This document shows positions 35,411 through 44,003 of a stretch of DNA of 64,000 nt, one piece after another. The translations under genes were made by a program, and so were the position numbers. The notes under the pieces are model-generated. The model had not been told where the DNA came from, ran no database searches, and was given only the letters and a program-made list of their open reading frames with translations. Positions within the stretch are counted from its first letter, which is position 1. Each line of letters opens with the position of its first letter. This stretch comes from DAOPXV01 sp964551445 (GTDB lineage Bacteria > Muiribacteriota > UBA9980): NCBI GenBank assembly GCA_964551445.1, contig CAZKCG010000006.1, positions 1 to 64,000 on the forward strand. The letters run 5' to 3'.

Positions 35411-36499
35411 TTATTTATTTTTTTTCGCGCGGTCCCTGGCGCGTTTGAAGTTAGGAATGGCTATCGAGGCTATAATTCCGCCTATCGCGATCAGGATCGG
35501 CGCGGCTTCAGGTTTAAAAAAAGCCTTGTACTGTTCGGGCATTTTAAATTTTAAAATGGCGGAATTTTCTTTCGCGGTGAACTCAAGAGCGGCCAGCGCT
35601 TCTTTTCCCATCGCGATAGCGGTTTTTTTATTGGCCGCGCCGTCTTTCAGCATTTCAAAAGCGGATGCCGTTTTTATGGTTTCGTCGATCTTGCGTTCCT
35701 CGACGGAAAGGGCCTGTTCAGCCATTCCCTTCATTGCGTTGAACGTGTTCTTTACTTCGTCGCAGGCGGCCTTATCAGAAAAAACCGCTTCAACTATTAT
35801 GGAATCGGCGGTGTTATAAAGCGTCGCGTTCGTTAATTTTTCGGCGAGCGACCTGGCGTAGACGGTGAATTTTGAAAAAACCCTGGCGTCGAGCATCTGT
35901 TTAACGTTACCCGCAAGGGATATATGAAGGAAAATCGAAGCCGCGTCGAAGCTGGCCTTCATTTCGCCTTTAAGATCCGCTGATTCGAATTTTTGATCCG
36001 CGAAACTTTTCATGACATCCGGAGTCGCCACCACGAAGGCGTCTTTACTAACGAAAGCTCCTGATATTTCTTTATGTTTTATGACCTTCAATCCGCCCTG
36101 GGTTTCGATCATGCCTTTAACGGCTTTTTCTTTTTCGAGTTCGCCCATGAATTTTTCCGGGTCGAAGCTTCCGACGAGCGCGAATATTAAATTGTTTGGC
36201 GCGGGAGCTTTAAGGTCTATGTTCTCGGAAACGGCCGCGAACAGTTCCGTTACATCGCGAGTTATGGCCAGGCCCGTGCGTTTTTCGAATTCTACGAAAG
36301 TGTCGGCCATAGCTTTTTTTATTTCTCCCATTTCGAGAATACTTTTAAAAACATCTATGTTCAGGAATGGTTTAATGTTGATTTTTATAATAACGGCCGG
36401 TTTTGCGGGAATGAGTTTTGAATAGTCCGCGCAAAAAGCCTGCGAGGCGAAAGTTAGAAGTATCGTTAAAACAATCAATGTTATTAGGGATCTTTTCAT
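35411..36499 (-). CDS. Exported protein ending in a pilin-like helix (paralogue A)
   Basis: A 362-residue protein with an N-terminal signal peptide (cleavage near 24, CADYSKL). A mixed alpha/beta domain follows (about 25-325, PAKPAVIIKINIKPFLN) that matches its neighbour at 36532-37836 along its length. The last 33 residues are hydrophobic then basic: LIAIGGIIASIAIPNFKRAR. This copies the mature helix of type IV pilins and pseudopilins (IIGILAAIAIPNFxKAR) but sits at the C-terminus, not after a prepilin cleavage site. It should anchor the exported domain in the inner membrane with a cytoplasmic basic tail. GGGAGG precedes the ATG. The N-terminal domain has no recognised function. Confidence 0.78.
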   Translation of the reverse strand: MKRSLITLIVLTILLTFASQAFCADYSKLIPAKPAVIIKINIKPFLNIDVFKSILEMGEIKKAMADTFVEFEKRTGLAITRDVTELFAAVSENIDLKAPAPNNLIFALVGSFDPEKFMGELEKEKAVKGMIETQGGLKVIKHKEISGAFVSKDAFVVATPDVMKSFADQKFESADLKGEMKASFDAASIFLHISLAGNVKQMLDARVFSKFTVYARSLAEKLTNATLYNTADSIIVEAVFSDKAACDEVKNTFNAMKGMAEQALSVEERKIDETIKTASAFEMLKDGAANKKTAIAMGKEALAALEFTAKENSAILKFKMPEQYKAFFKPEAAPILIAIGGIIASIAIPNFKRARDRAKKNK

Positions 36500-36531
36500 C
36501 AGCGTACCTCCCTGAATTTAGAGCCGTAAAT

Positions 36532-37836
36532 TTATTTTATTTCAAGTTTACCGTGTTTTGAACATTCTATAGATGAACCTTCTTTATTGAAGTTAATTTT
36601 GTATGAACCGCCCGCGGAGCAGGCAGGGGCGGTTTTAAGATATCCTTTTTTCTGCAGAGTATCCGTGTCCATTGAATCGACTACGGCGTTATCCATCATA
36701 TAAAGTTCGCATGCGCCTTCGAGAATTCTCATGTTCGCCTGGCATCCTTTTTCTTCGGCCATGTTTCTGGCTTTTTTAAAGTTCGGTATGGCTATTGCTG
36801 CGCCGATACCGGCGCAGCCGGCCAGTATAGGAAGCATTTCGGGTTTTAAATACTGTTTGAGATTTTCTGGTACCGTCAGGCGCAATATGGCCGAGTTGTT
36901 TTCCGATTTGAATTCGATTGTTTTCAAGGCTTCGCGCCCTATGGCGAGGCCGTATTTCATACCCGCTATTTCAGGGCCTATAAGTTCGAAAGTGGAGGCG
37001 GTTTTAAGTTTTTCGTTAACCTCTTTTTCTTTCGATATCATTAAAAATTCAGCCATTCCAAGACCGCTGTTGATCAATTTTTTAAGTTCTTCAACGGGTG
37101 CTTTTTCTGAGAAGTCGGCGCGGATGGTAAATGAAGGATATTCATCGCAAGCCGTGAGCGATAAGAATTTTGACAGCATGTCCTTCGCTATGGCTGGTAT
37201 CTTGCCGGTTTCTGCGCCCGAAGCGATAAGAGTTTTCAAAGCTCCTGAATTTTGAAGGAAAAAAAAGAAATTTGATTTTTCAAAAGCGGGTTTTATATCG
37301 GCCGGGATATCGGCGCCTTTGAATTTACCGGCCTCCAGAGCTTCTATTACGTCGTTCGAGCCTGCGGCGCATACATCGGTGCCTAAAAACGCCGCGGAAA
37401 ATCCCTTTTCCATTTTAATAATGAAAGAAGCGCCTTTTTTTACGATCATATCTTTAACTTTAGGTTCTTTTTCAAGTTCTTTGAGCAGTTCTTCCGGTTT
37501 AAAACTTCCGGTGATAAAGACGCCTATCCCGTTGGGAGCGCTGCCCGCCATGTCCAATTCGGAGCTGACGGCTATGATTATCTCGTTAATATCGCGTCTG
37601 GCGACTATACCCGTGCGTTTTTCAAATTCGGCCTGGATCTCGTCCTGGGCTTTTTTGACGGCGCCGGCGTTAAAGGATTCGTAAAGATTAGAGTTCAAAA
37701 AGTTTTTAACGTTGAATTTGAATATTATAAGAGGTTTTTCAGGGATTATTCTGGCGTAATCAAAAGCGAGGGCGGCGGAGCATAAAAAAACGGCCACAAA
37801 AACAAGTGACAGGACCAGTGAAAACATTTTTTTCAT
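36532..37836 (-). CDS. Exported protein fused to a type IV pilin-like C-terminal module (paralogue B)
   Basis: A 434-residue protein with a signal peptide (cleavage near 24) and an exported domain (about 25-330) paralogous to the next gene. Residues 332-434 then read like a near-complete pseudopilin without its prepilin start. They comprise a helix (AGIGAAIAIPNFKKAR), CQANMRILEGACELYMMD, KKGYLKTAPACSAGGSY, and a final IECSKHG. This order (AIPNF-KAR, Cys-x2-N, LYxxD, GYLK-P-C, GG-Y, CSxHG) is typical of minor pilins/GspG-like proteins. The fusion of a signal-peptide domain ahead of a pilin core is unusual. AGGAGG precedes the ATG at 37836. It is 32 bases from paralogue A, so the pair arose by tandem duplication, with loss of the globular end in A. 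Confidence 0.82.
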   Translation of the reverse strand: MKKMFSLVLSLVFVAVFLCSAALAFDYARIIPEKPLIIFKFNVKNFLNSNLYESFNAGAVKKAQDEIQAEFEKRTGIVARRDINEIIIAVSSELDMAGSAPNGIGVFITGSFKPEELLKELEKEPKVKDMIVKKGASFIIKMEKGFSAAFLGTDVCAAGSNDVIEALEAGKFKGADIPADIKPAFEKSNFFFFLQNSGALKTLIASGAETGKIPAIAKDMLSKFLSLTACDEYPSFTIRADFSEKAPVEELKKLINSGLGMAEFLMISKEKEVNEKLKTASTFELIGPEIAGMKYGLAIGREALKTIEFKSENNSAILRLTVPENLKQYLKPEMLPILAGCAGIGAAIAIPNFKKARNMAEEKGCQANMRILEGACELYMMDNAVVDSMDTDTLQKKGYLKTAPACSAGGSYKINFNKEGSSIECSKHGKLEIK

Positions 37837-37894
37837 TAAAAGGGCCTCCTGAAATATGTATTAATTACGGGCAATGTTAATTAGCGTGTATTTT

Positions 37895-38137
37895 TTAAAT
37901 AACGTCAGGTTCGCGAACTGAATGGACTTCGTTTTGAAGCTTTTCAGCGTCGGCCCTCTTTTTTTTAGTTGCTTCCGGATCATATTCGAAAACTATGTTT
38001 AATACGGCTCCGTCATGTATCTCACGCGGCAGATAGATCGTGGGAACCACGAGCTGATGGCCGAGCTGCATTTCGAGCACGGCCAGTTCGCCCTCGATCC
38101 GGTCAACTATGGCGTTAAATTCTGTCTTGGAAGGCAA
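37895..38137 (-). CDS. DUF3006-family small protein
   Basis: An 80-residue protein matching the DUF3006 pattern: VDRIEGELAVLEM at residues 11-23, then VPTIYLPREIHDGAVLNIVF. These small proteins form a beta-barrel-like fold of unknown role and are often encoded near regulators or secreted hydrolases. The tail is charged. It lies between the HEAT protein and paralogue B on the minus strand. Confidence 0.8.
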   Translation of the reverse strand: MPSKTEFNAIVDRIEGELAVLEMQLGHQLVVPTIYLPREIHDGAVLNIVFEYDPEATKKKRADAEKLQNEVHSVREPDVI

Positions 38138-38155
38138 TATGCATCACTCCATGCC

Positions 38156-40111
38156 CTATTTTTTCAGTCTGAGTTTAGGTTTTTTCATATCGTGCAGGAC
38201 TTTGCTTAACCAGTGTTTTATATCTTTATTGTCGGATTTTTCGTGAATATCGCTGAGTTTGTCGTAGTGCTCGCCTAATTTTGAAAGGACCGCCACGGCA
38301 TTATTTTTAGCTTCGTAATTATCGCAGGTGAAAAGGTTCACAAGCGGGTTGATAGCGGCTTCGCCCGCGCTTGAAAGCGCGCGTATGGCGTGTTCAGACA
38401 TCTTGTCGTTGGTTTTAAGGAATTTGACGAGCTGTTCTACTGATTGTTTTTCGCCCGTTTCAGCCAGTGCGACCATCGCGTAGAACTTGACCTTTTCGTC
38501 CTGCGAGTTTATGGCCTGCATCAGCGGGTCTATAACATCGTTGCCCATTTTTCCCAGGACCTTCGATATCCATATGCAAAGCTCTTCGCTGGTCGAGTCG
38601 AGCATTGAGATCAGCGGTTTTATTACGCGTCTGTCGCCTATCGAACCAAGCGCCGTCGCCGAGTATTTTTTCACCCAGTCGTCGTTGTCGTTAAGCATCG
38701 CTGAAATAAGAGGTTCTATGGCTTTTTTCGATTTTATTATTGAAAGTCCGAAAGCCGCGAAATATCGCATTTCATTGTTGTCGTTGGTCTGGAGTATGTC
38801 TATGAACTGGTCCACTTCGTGAGATCCGATGTCGGCTATTATCTTTTGAGACCAGAAGCGGAGGTCCTCGTTCTGGCTCATAAGGACCTTTATAAGCGGA
38901 AGGACCGCCATGGAGCCGAGTTGTTTAAGCGAATTGGATGACGAATTTCGCACTACCCATGAATCGTCCTTGAGCGATTCGATAAGCGGCCTGACCGCCC
39001 TCGGATCACGGGTTTCTCCGAGAGCCTGGGCTACCAGCGCTTTCATATCGCGGCTTCCGGTCTGAAGTATCTTCACGAGAGGGTCTATCGTCTTATCGCC
39101 TATTTTGCCGAGGATGGTGGTTATCCAGTAACGCACGTTCTCGTCTTCCGTTTTAAGAGCGCGGATGAGATGATCTACCGCGATCTCGCCGACCTCGGCA
39201 AGGCCCGTCGCCGAGCTTTTTCTAACCAGCCAGACTTTATCGGAGAGCGTCTCGATGAGAGGTTTTACGACGCTTTCATTTTTGCAGCTTCCGAGAAGTT
39301 CCGCGGCGCGCATTCTGACGTCGCGGTCGGGGTGTTTTAAAAGTTCGATAAGCGGTCGGATCCTTTTATTTCCGAGGATATCGAAGATCTTTATCATCCA
39401 GTCGTGTATCTGCGGTTCATCCTTGACGAGAGATATAAGCGGTTCGACGACGCCTTCACCGAGGCTCGCGAGAGCTTCGGCGGCGTGTTTCTGGACCGAA
39501 AAGGTCTCATCTTTTAAACATTCGAGCAGATATGGAACGACGGAGAGATCTTTGGATTCCGCGAGCGCTTCCGTTACCAGAACGCGCACGTTCTTGTTTT
39601 TAAGCCTGAGGAATTGAACGAGGACCTGAATACCTTTAAGCCCGAGTTTTGAGAATACTTTGGTGATCCAGAAAGCCACATTATAGTTGGCCGTTTTGAG
39701 AGGTTCCATCAATTCGGGGATGACGTTCTCGCCGCGATGAGTAAGACTTTTTGCCGCGGCAGCGCAGGTGGCCCATGAGTCATCGTTGAGGGCGGCTATA
39801 AGCGCCGGAACGACACGCTTATCTTTCGATTCGCCCAGAACAAGCGCGGAAAAAGATTTATTTGATCTTTCCGTCGACTGAAGCTGTTGCAAAAGGAAAG
39901 TTATTCCGTGTTCGACGTCTATTTTTGCGAGGCAAAAATAAGACCAGAAGCGCATATCGTCGTTATCGGAACGGGCCGATTCCATAAGCGGATTAAAGGC
40001 GTCCGTGCCGAAATTTATTACTTCTTCGGCGCTTTTTTTCCTTGCGTACCAGGATTTATCTTTGAATTTGGCTATCAAATCCCGAATCTTTGAAAAATTA
40101 TCTTCTCCCAA
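38156..40111 (-). CDS. HEAT-repeat protein (PBS-lyase type)
   Basis: A 651-residue solenoid of about 20 HEAT repeats of roughly 31 residues (for example LVQFLRLKNKNVRVLVTEAL, RPLIELLKHPDRDVRMRAAE, and repeated WVRNSSSNSL-like helices). It has no signal peptide and no catalytic motif. HEAT solenoids bind partner proteins. The start is TTG at 40111 with GGTG upstream. It is a close paralogue of the HEAT protein at 44826-46826, whose gene follows STAS and HAMP genes, so a scaffold role in the same signalling system is plausible. Confidence 0.9.
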   Translation of the reverse strand: MGEDNFSKIRDLIAKFKDKSWYARKKSAEEVINFGTDAFNPLMESARSDNDDMRFWSYFCLAKIDVEHGITFLLQQLQSTERSNKSFSALVLGESKDKRVVPALIAALNDDSWATCAAAAKSLTHRGENVIPELMEPLKTANYNVAFWITKVFSKLGLKGIQVLVQFLRLKNKNVRVLVTEALAESKDLSVVPYLLECLKDETFSVQKHAAEALASLGEGVVEPLISLVKDEPQIHDWMIKIFDILGNKRIRPLIELLKHPDRDVRMRAAELLGSCKNESVVKPLIETLSDKVWLVRKSSATGLAEVGEIAVDHLIRALKTEDENVRYWITTILGKIGDKTIDPLVKILQTGSRDMKALVAQALGETRDPRAVRPLIESLKDDSWVVRNSSSNSLKQLGSMAVLPLIKVLMSQNEDLRFWSQKIIADIGSHEVDQFIDILQTNDNNEMRYFAAFGLSIIKSKKAIEPLISAMLNDNDDWVKKYSATALGSIGDRRVIKPLISMLDSTSEELCIWISKVLGKMGNDVIDPLMQAINSQDEKVKFYAMVALAETGEKQSVEQLVKFLKTNDKMSEHAIRALSSAGEAAINPLVNLFTCDNYEAKNNAVAVLSKLGEHYDKLSDIHEKSDNKDIKHWLSKVLHDMKKPKLRLKK

Positions 40112-40167
40112 ATTGGCACCTACTTTCTGGTATTTTTATAAAACGGTAAAATTCCCTGTTTATAGAG

Positions 40168-40356
40168 CTAAAATGTTTTGTTGTTCTTCGCGGCCTGAGA
40201 GTCATCTACGCGGATCGCCGCTCCTTTTTTGAAGTGGCGGAGCATTACGCTCGGCTCTATAACGGTTTTCAATGTTGCTGTCAATTGATTTATAGCGTTC
40301 TCAATTCCTTTCAGAGTTGAAAGGAGTTCGGTTTTTTCGTTTTCATTAAAATCCAT
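40168..40356 (-). CDS. Small hypothetical protein
   Basis: A 62-residue protein, MDFNENEKTELLSTLKGIEN at the start, with a predicted amphipathic helix (NAINQLTATLKTVIEP) and a basic tail. AGGAG lies 7 bases before the ATG, and it fits in the gap between the HEAT gene and the Clp-like gene on the same strand, which supports a real gene. No family recognised. Confidence 0.6.
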   Translation of the reverse strand: MDFNENEKTELLSTLKGIENAINQLTATLKTVIEPSVMLRHFKKGAAIRVDDSQAAKNNKTF

Positions 40357-40509
40357 AATGAATCTCCTGAATTTTTTAGATTAAATTTTCCGGTAATGTT
40401 CCGATAAATTAAGTATCATGGATATATTTTTTTATTCAATTTCAGCAATATCGTTTTACCTTTTTCTGGAAAACCTTATTTACTTTATATTGAAGACGAA
40501 GAAATAGTT

Positions 40510-42096
40510 CTATTTGCTTTCTTCTTCTTTATCGCCGGCGGTCTCTTTAAGTGAGGCTTTATCGCCGTCTTTTTCTTCGTTCGTTTTTTTAGCTTTAGCG
40601 GAACCCGGTTTAAGCGTGAACTTTATGGCTTTTTCTTTTTCCGGTTCCGGTTTCTTTTTGTCGTCGGTCGCGGCCTTCGCTTCAGCTTCCTTAAGTTTCT
40701 TATCGAATTTTTCCATTTCTTCCTTGATATCTTTGGTGGTCCTGCCGTCTTCCGATAAGGCTTTTAAATAGCGTTCCTTGATCTCTTTTTGAGTAAGGAT
40801 GGCTACTTTTGAGGTTATCGAATCGTTGGTTTTGAACTTCTTTTCGATTATCATTTCGGCGAGGGGGTTTTCAACATAAGTTTTTATGGCTCGCTTTAAC
40901 GGGCGGGCGCCGTATTTCTGGTTGAATCCCTTCTCCACAAGAAATTCGCGGACCTTCTGCGGAAATTCGATCGTCATTTTAAGGTTCTTGCGAAGTCTTT
41001 CGACGACCTCGTTGAGCATTATATCGACGATCTTCAAGCTGTCTTCTTTAGTAAGCGCGGTGAATGTGACTATCTCGTCGACCCTGTTCAAAAACTCGGG
41101 CGCGAATTCTTTTTCGAGAGCTTTTCTGGTTTCTTTTTCTTTCGTATTATGCGAAAGGTCCTTCGAGGTCTGGTTGAAACCGATCGCCACTTCGATATTT
41201 TTGAATTCCTCGACGCCGACGTTAGATGTCATTATTATGACGCAGTCCTTAAAGGACACCTTGACGCCTTTGTTGTCGGTGAGTATGCCGTCGTCCATTA
41301 TCTGAAGGAGCAGATTGTGAACTTTTTTGTGGGCTTTTTCAAGCTCGTCGAAAAGCACTATCGATTTAGGTTTGTTTTTAACGGCTTCGGTCAAAAATCC
41401 GCCTTCTTTATGGCCTATATAACCTGGAGGCGCGCCTATGAGCTTGGCGTATTCGTGGCTCATGGAATATTCCGAGCAGTCGATACGGATAAGCTCGTTT
41501 TCATTGCCGTACAAAAACTCGGCCAGAGCCTTTGCAAGTTCCGTTTTTCCGACGCCTGTCTGGCCGGCGAATATGAACGATCCGACCGGCCTGTTCGGAT
41601 TTCTTAACCCGACGTGAGATTTTCTTATGGCCTGAGCAACGATGGCGACGGCGCGTTCCTGGCCGACTATCCTTTTGTGAAGGTATTTTTCCATGTTTAT
41701 GAGGCGTTCTGAAATATCCCACGAGCCGTCGCTCGAAGATTCGATCTTGTTTAACAACTGTATCTGGCTCTCGCTTCCGCCCTTTGATTCGTCATCGACT
41801 GTTATGGTGACCTTTTTGATGTCGAGCGAAGGATTGACTTTGATACAGAGATTATAAAGTTCCTGTTCGGCGATCTCTCCGAAAAGAGAATAGTTGTTGT
41901 TGCCGAACACGAGCTGGGCTATCTCATCGAGATAGTTGACTATGGTGGTGTTTATGACCAGTCTTTTGTAAGACTTTTTGTCGGTGATCTTAACGTTTTT
42001 GAAGATTTTTTCTGCTTCTTCATCCGTAAACTGGCGGATCTCAACAAAACGGTCGAGCGATTCGCAGAATTTCATTTTTATCGAGCCCGGACTCAT
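40510..42096 (-). CDS. Single-ring Clp/Hsp100-type AAA+ ATPase
   Basis: A 528-residue protein holding one AAA+ module of the ClpA/ClpB second-ring type. Motifs are Walker A GQTGVGKT near 179, pore loop GYIGH near 225, Walker B VLFDELEKAH near 245, sensor-1 TSNVG and sensor-2 GARPLKRA near 397. The first 125 residues form a domain unlike the Clp N-domain, and there is no first ATPase ring. The last 85 residues are a highly charged Lys/Glu tail. No ClpP-binding IGF loop was spotted, so it may be a disaggregase or remodeller. Its ATG overlaps the purD stop (ATGA), with GAGGGG upstream, so it is coupled to purD. Confidence 0.9.
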   Translation of the reverse strand: MSPGSIKMKFCESLDRFVEIRQFTDEEAEKIFKNVKITDKKSYKRLVINTTIVNYLDEIAQLVFGNNNYSLFGEIAEQELYNLCIKVNPSLDIKKVTITVDDESKGGSESQIQLLNKIESSSDGSWDISERLINMEKYLHKRIVGQERAVAIVAQAIRKSHVGLRNPNRPVGSFIFAGQTGVGKTELAKALAEFLYGNENELIRIDCSEYSMSHEYAKLIGAPPGYIGHKEGGFLTEAVKNKPKSIVLFDELEKAHKKVHNLLLQIMDDGILTDNKGVKVSFKDCVIIMTSNVGVEEFKNIEVAIGFNQTSKDLSHNTKEKETRKALEKEFAPEFLNRVDEIVTFTALTKEDSLKIVDIMLNEVVERLRKNLKMTIEFPQKVREFLVEKGFNQKYGARPLKRAIKTYVENPLAEMIIEKKFKTNDSITSKVAILTQKEIKERYLKALSEDGRTTKDIKEEMEKFDKKLKEAEAKAATDDKKKPEPEKEKAIKFTLKPGSAKAKKTNEEKDGDKASLKETAGDKEEESK

Positions 42097-43388
42097 CTTG
42101 ATCCCCTCGCTTTCTCATATTCACTGATATCCTGTGCGATATCTTTTCTGAAATGCATATCTTTAAAAAATATCTTTTCTACTTCGTTGTACGCTTTCTT
42201 GCGCGCGTCGTTGACGTTAGCCGCTATGGAAACTATGTCCACGGCTCTTCCGCCGGCTGTTATAAGCCTGTCTGACGGATCTTTTCCTGTTCCGGCGTGG
42301 AACAGCATAAGATCTTCCGATTTGGTGACGTTATCTATTCCGCTTATCGTTTTTCCGGTCGTGTATTTCATGGGATAACCGCCGGAGACGAGAACTACCT
42401 GTACGGTGGAACGGGTATCCCATTCGATATTGAGTCCTTCGATCTTTCCTTCGCATATGGCGAGCATAATGTCGATTATGTCGCTTTTAAGCCTTGGAAG
42501 AACTGCCTGGGTGGCCGGATCGTTGAAACGGACCTGGAACTCGACAACTCTGGGGCCTTTTTCGGTAAGTATGAGGTCCATGTATAGTATGCCTTTGAGT
42601 TTGCATTTTTCTTTTTTCATAGCGTCGATCGTAGGCTGGAGTATCGTTTTGATGATGTTTTGCATATCTTCTTCGGAAAGCCTCGGATCGGGTGAAAAAG
42701 CGCCCATGCCGCCCGTGAAAGGGCCGCGGTCGCCGTCGTAAGCTCTTTTATAGATCCCGGCCGACGTGGCGCTTAAGATCCTGTCGCCGTCGGTGAAGGC
42801 TACGACCGAAGTTTCGATGCCTGATATCGCTTCTTCGATTATGACGTATTTTCCTGCGTCGCCGAAGGTCATATCTTTCATGATGACCTGGACCGCCAGG
42901 CGGGCTGTTATTTCGTCGCGGGCGAGTATAAGGCCTTTTCCTGAGTCCATTCCGTCCGCTTTTATAGCGAAGGGCGGGCTGTTTCTGTCGATATAGTCGA
43001 AGGCTTCCTGTTCGTTTGAAAATACTCCGAACTTAGCCGTCGGTATATCGTATTTGCTCATGAGCTGTTTCGCGAAGGCTTTTGAGTTTTCAAGCTGTAC
43101 CGCTGCTTTCGATGGCCCGAATATCTTTAATCCCTCTTTTTCGAATTTATCGACTATGCCCTGCGCCAGAGCGACTTCGGGTCCCACAACCGTAAGGCCC
43201 ACGTCGTGTTTTTTAGCGAAAGCTACTAATTCGTCGACATTTTCGGCGGGTATTTTTACGCGTTCGGCCAGGGCTTCTATGCCGCTGTTGCCGGTTGCGC
43301 AGTAAACTTTTTTTACCCGCGGGGATTGTTTGATCTTCCAGACAAGCGAGTGTTCGCGACCGCCGCGACCTATTACTAAAACGTTCAT
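42093..43388 (-). CDS. purD: Phosphoribosylamine-glycine ligase
   Basis: PurD joins glycine to phosphoribosylamine with ATP, step two of purine synthesis. The start is ATG 43388 (MNVLVIGRGGREHSLVWKIK), with GAGGGTG upstream; a longer open frame upstream carries no such signal. The product has 431 residues, normal for the family. ATP-grasp features are present (GPSKAAVQLENSKAF, DRGPFTGGMGAFSPDP). The usual EFNVRFGDPE segment reads EFQVRFNDPATQ, two unusual but conservative changes. No other pur gene is near; it is paired with a Clp-like gene. The divergent STAS gene starts about 190 bases away. Confidence 0.96.
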   Translation of the reverse strand: MNVLVIGRGGREHSLVWKIKQSPRVKKVYCATGNSGIEALAERVKIPAENVDELVAFAKKHDVGLTVVGPEVALAQGIVDKFEKEGLKIFGPSKAAVQLENSKAFAKQLMSKYDIPTAKFGVFSNEQEAFDYIDRNSPPFAIKADGMDSGKGLILARDEITARLAVQVIMKDMTFGDAGKYVIIEEAISGIETSVVAFTDGDRILSATSAGIYKRAYDGDRGPFTGGMGAFSPDPRLSEEDMQNIIKTILQPTIDAMKKEKCKLKGILYMDLILTEKGPRVVEFQVRFNDPATQAVLPRLKSDIIDIMLAICEGKIEGLNIEWDTRSTVQVVLVSGGYPMKYTTGKTISGIDNVTKSEDLMLFHAGTGKDPSDRLITAGGRAVDIVSIAANVNDARKKAYNEVEKIFFKDMHFRKDIAQDISEYEKARGSR

Positions 43389-43517
43389 TTTAACACCCTC
43401 TTTAAAAACGTGATAATTGATTTGTGGAGTATTATAATAAAGTTTGCTTTTTTTTGCAAGCATTTTTGTTAGTTATTTGATAATGATTTTAACAAATAAA
43501 AAAGAAATTGATTTTTG

Positions 43518-43546
43518 TTGAATTAATTTAATTTTCGTGTTATAAT
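43518..43546 (+). promoter_or_regulatory. Promoter of the STAS / HAMP / HEAT cassette
   Basis: TTGAAT (43518-43523), a 17-base spacer and TATAAT (43541-43546) lie about 28 bases before the STAS start. AGGGGG is the ribosome site. Confidence 0.7.
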
Positions 43547-43574
43547 TACCAGGTAATTTTAGGGGGTAAAAAAA

Positions 43575-43952
43575 ATGACTTCTAATCTGACTTTTCAGAA
43601 AATTGAAAATGAAGAACTGACGAGCCTTTCGCTCTCGGTATATAAAATAATAGGCAGAATTGACCCCGAAACCGCCGTTGAATTTGAAAACACCATGAGG
43701 CTTTTCCAGAAACAGGAAAAAAACATATTGCTGGATTTCAGCCAGATCGCATATATCAACAGTTTCGGCATAGGCATACTTGTCGATACCCAGAAGAACA
43801 TCGTGAAGAACAACGGAACGATCAAAATATGCGGGTTGTCCGAATCCATAAAAAAAATATTCCAGATAACTTATCTTACAAGGGTTTTTGAAATATATGA
43901 CGATATTTCCCAGGCCGTGAAGAGTTTTATTCCTAAATCGACCGCGGTTTGA
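43575..43952 (+). CDS. STAS-domain anti-sigma factor antagonist
   Basis: A 125-residue SpoIIAA/RsbV-like protein. The phosphorylation loop reads FSQIAYINSFGIG, with Ser 63 in the place of the regulatory serine. The fold continues through KICGLSESIKKIFQITYLTR. Such proteins bind an anti-sigma kinase when unphosphorylated. No HATPase anti-sigma kinase is adjacent. An RsbU-type phosphatase that could act on it is at 30861-33161. It is first in a plus-strand cassette with a HAMP membrane protein and a HEAT protein. Confidence 0.93.
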   Translation: MTSNLTFQKIENEELTSLSLSVYKIIGRIDPETAVEFENTMRLFQKQEKNILLDFSQIAYINSFGIGILVDTQKNIVKNNGTIKICGLSESIKKIFQITYLTRVFEIYDDISQAVKSFIPKSTAV

Positions 43953-44003
43953 CAGTTCTTTTGTGATCGAAAATATTAATTAATGGCACGGGGAGATGGC
44001 TAT

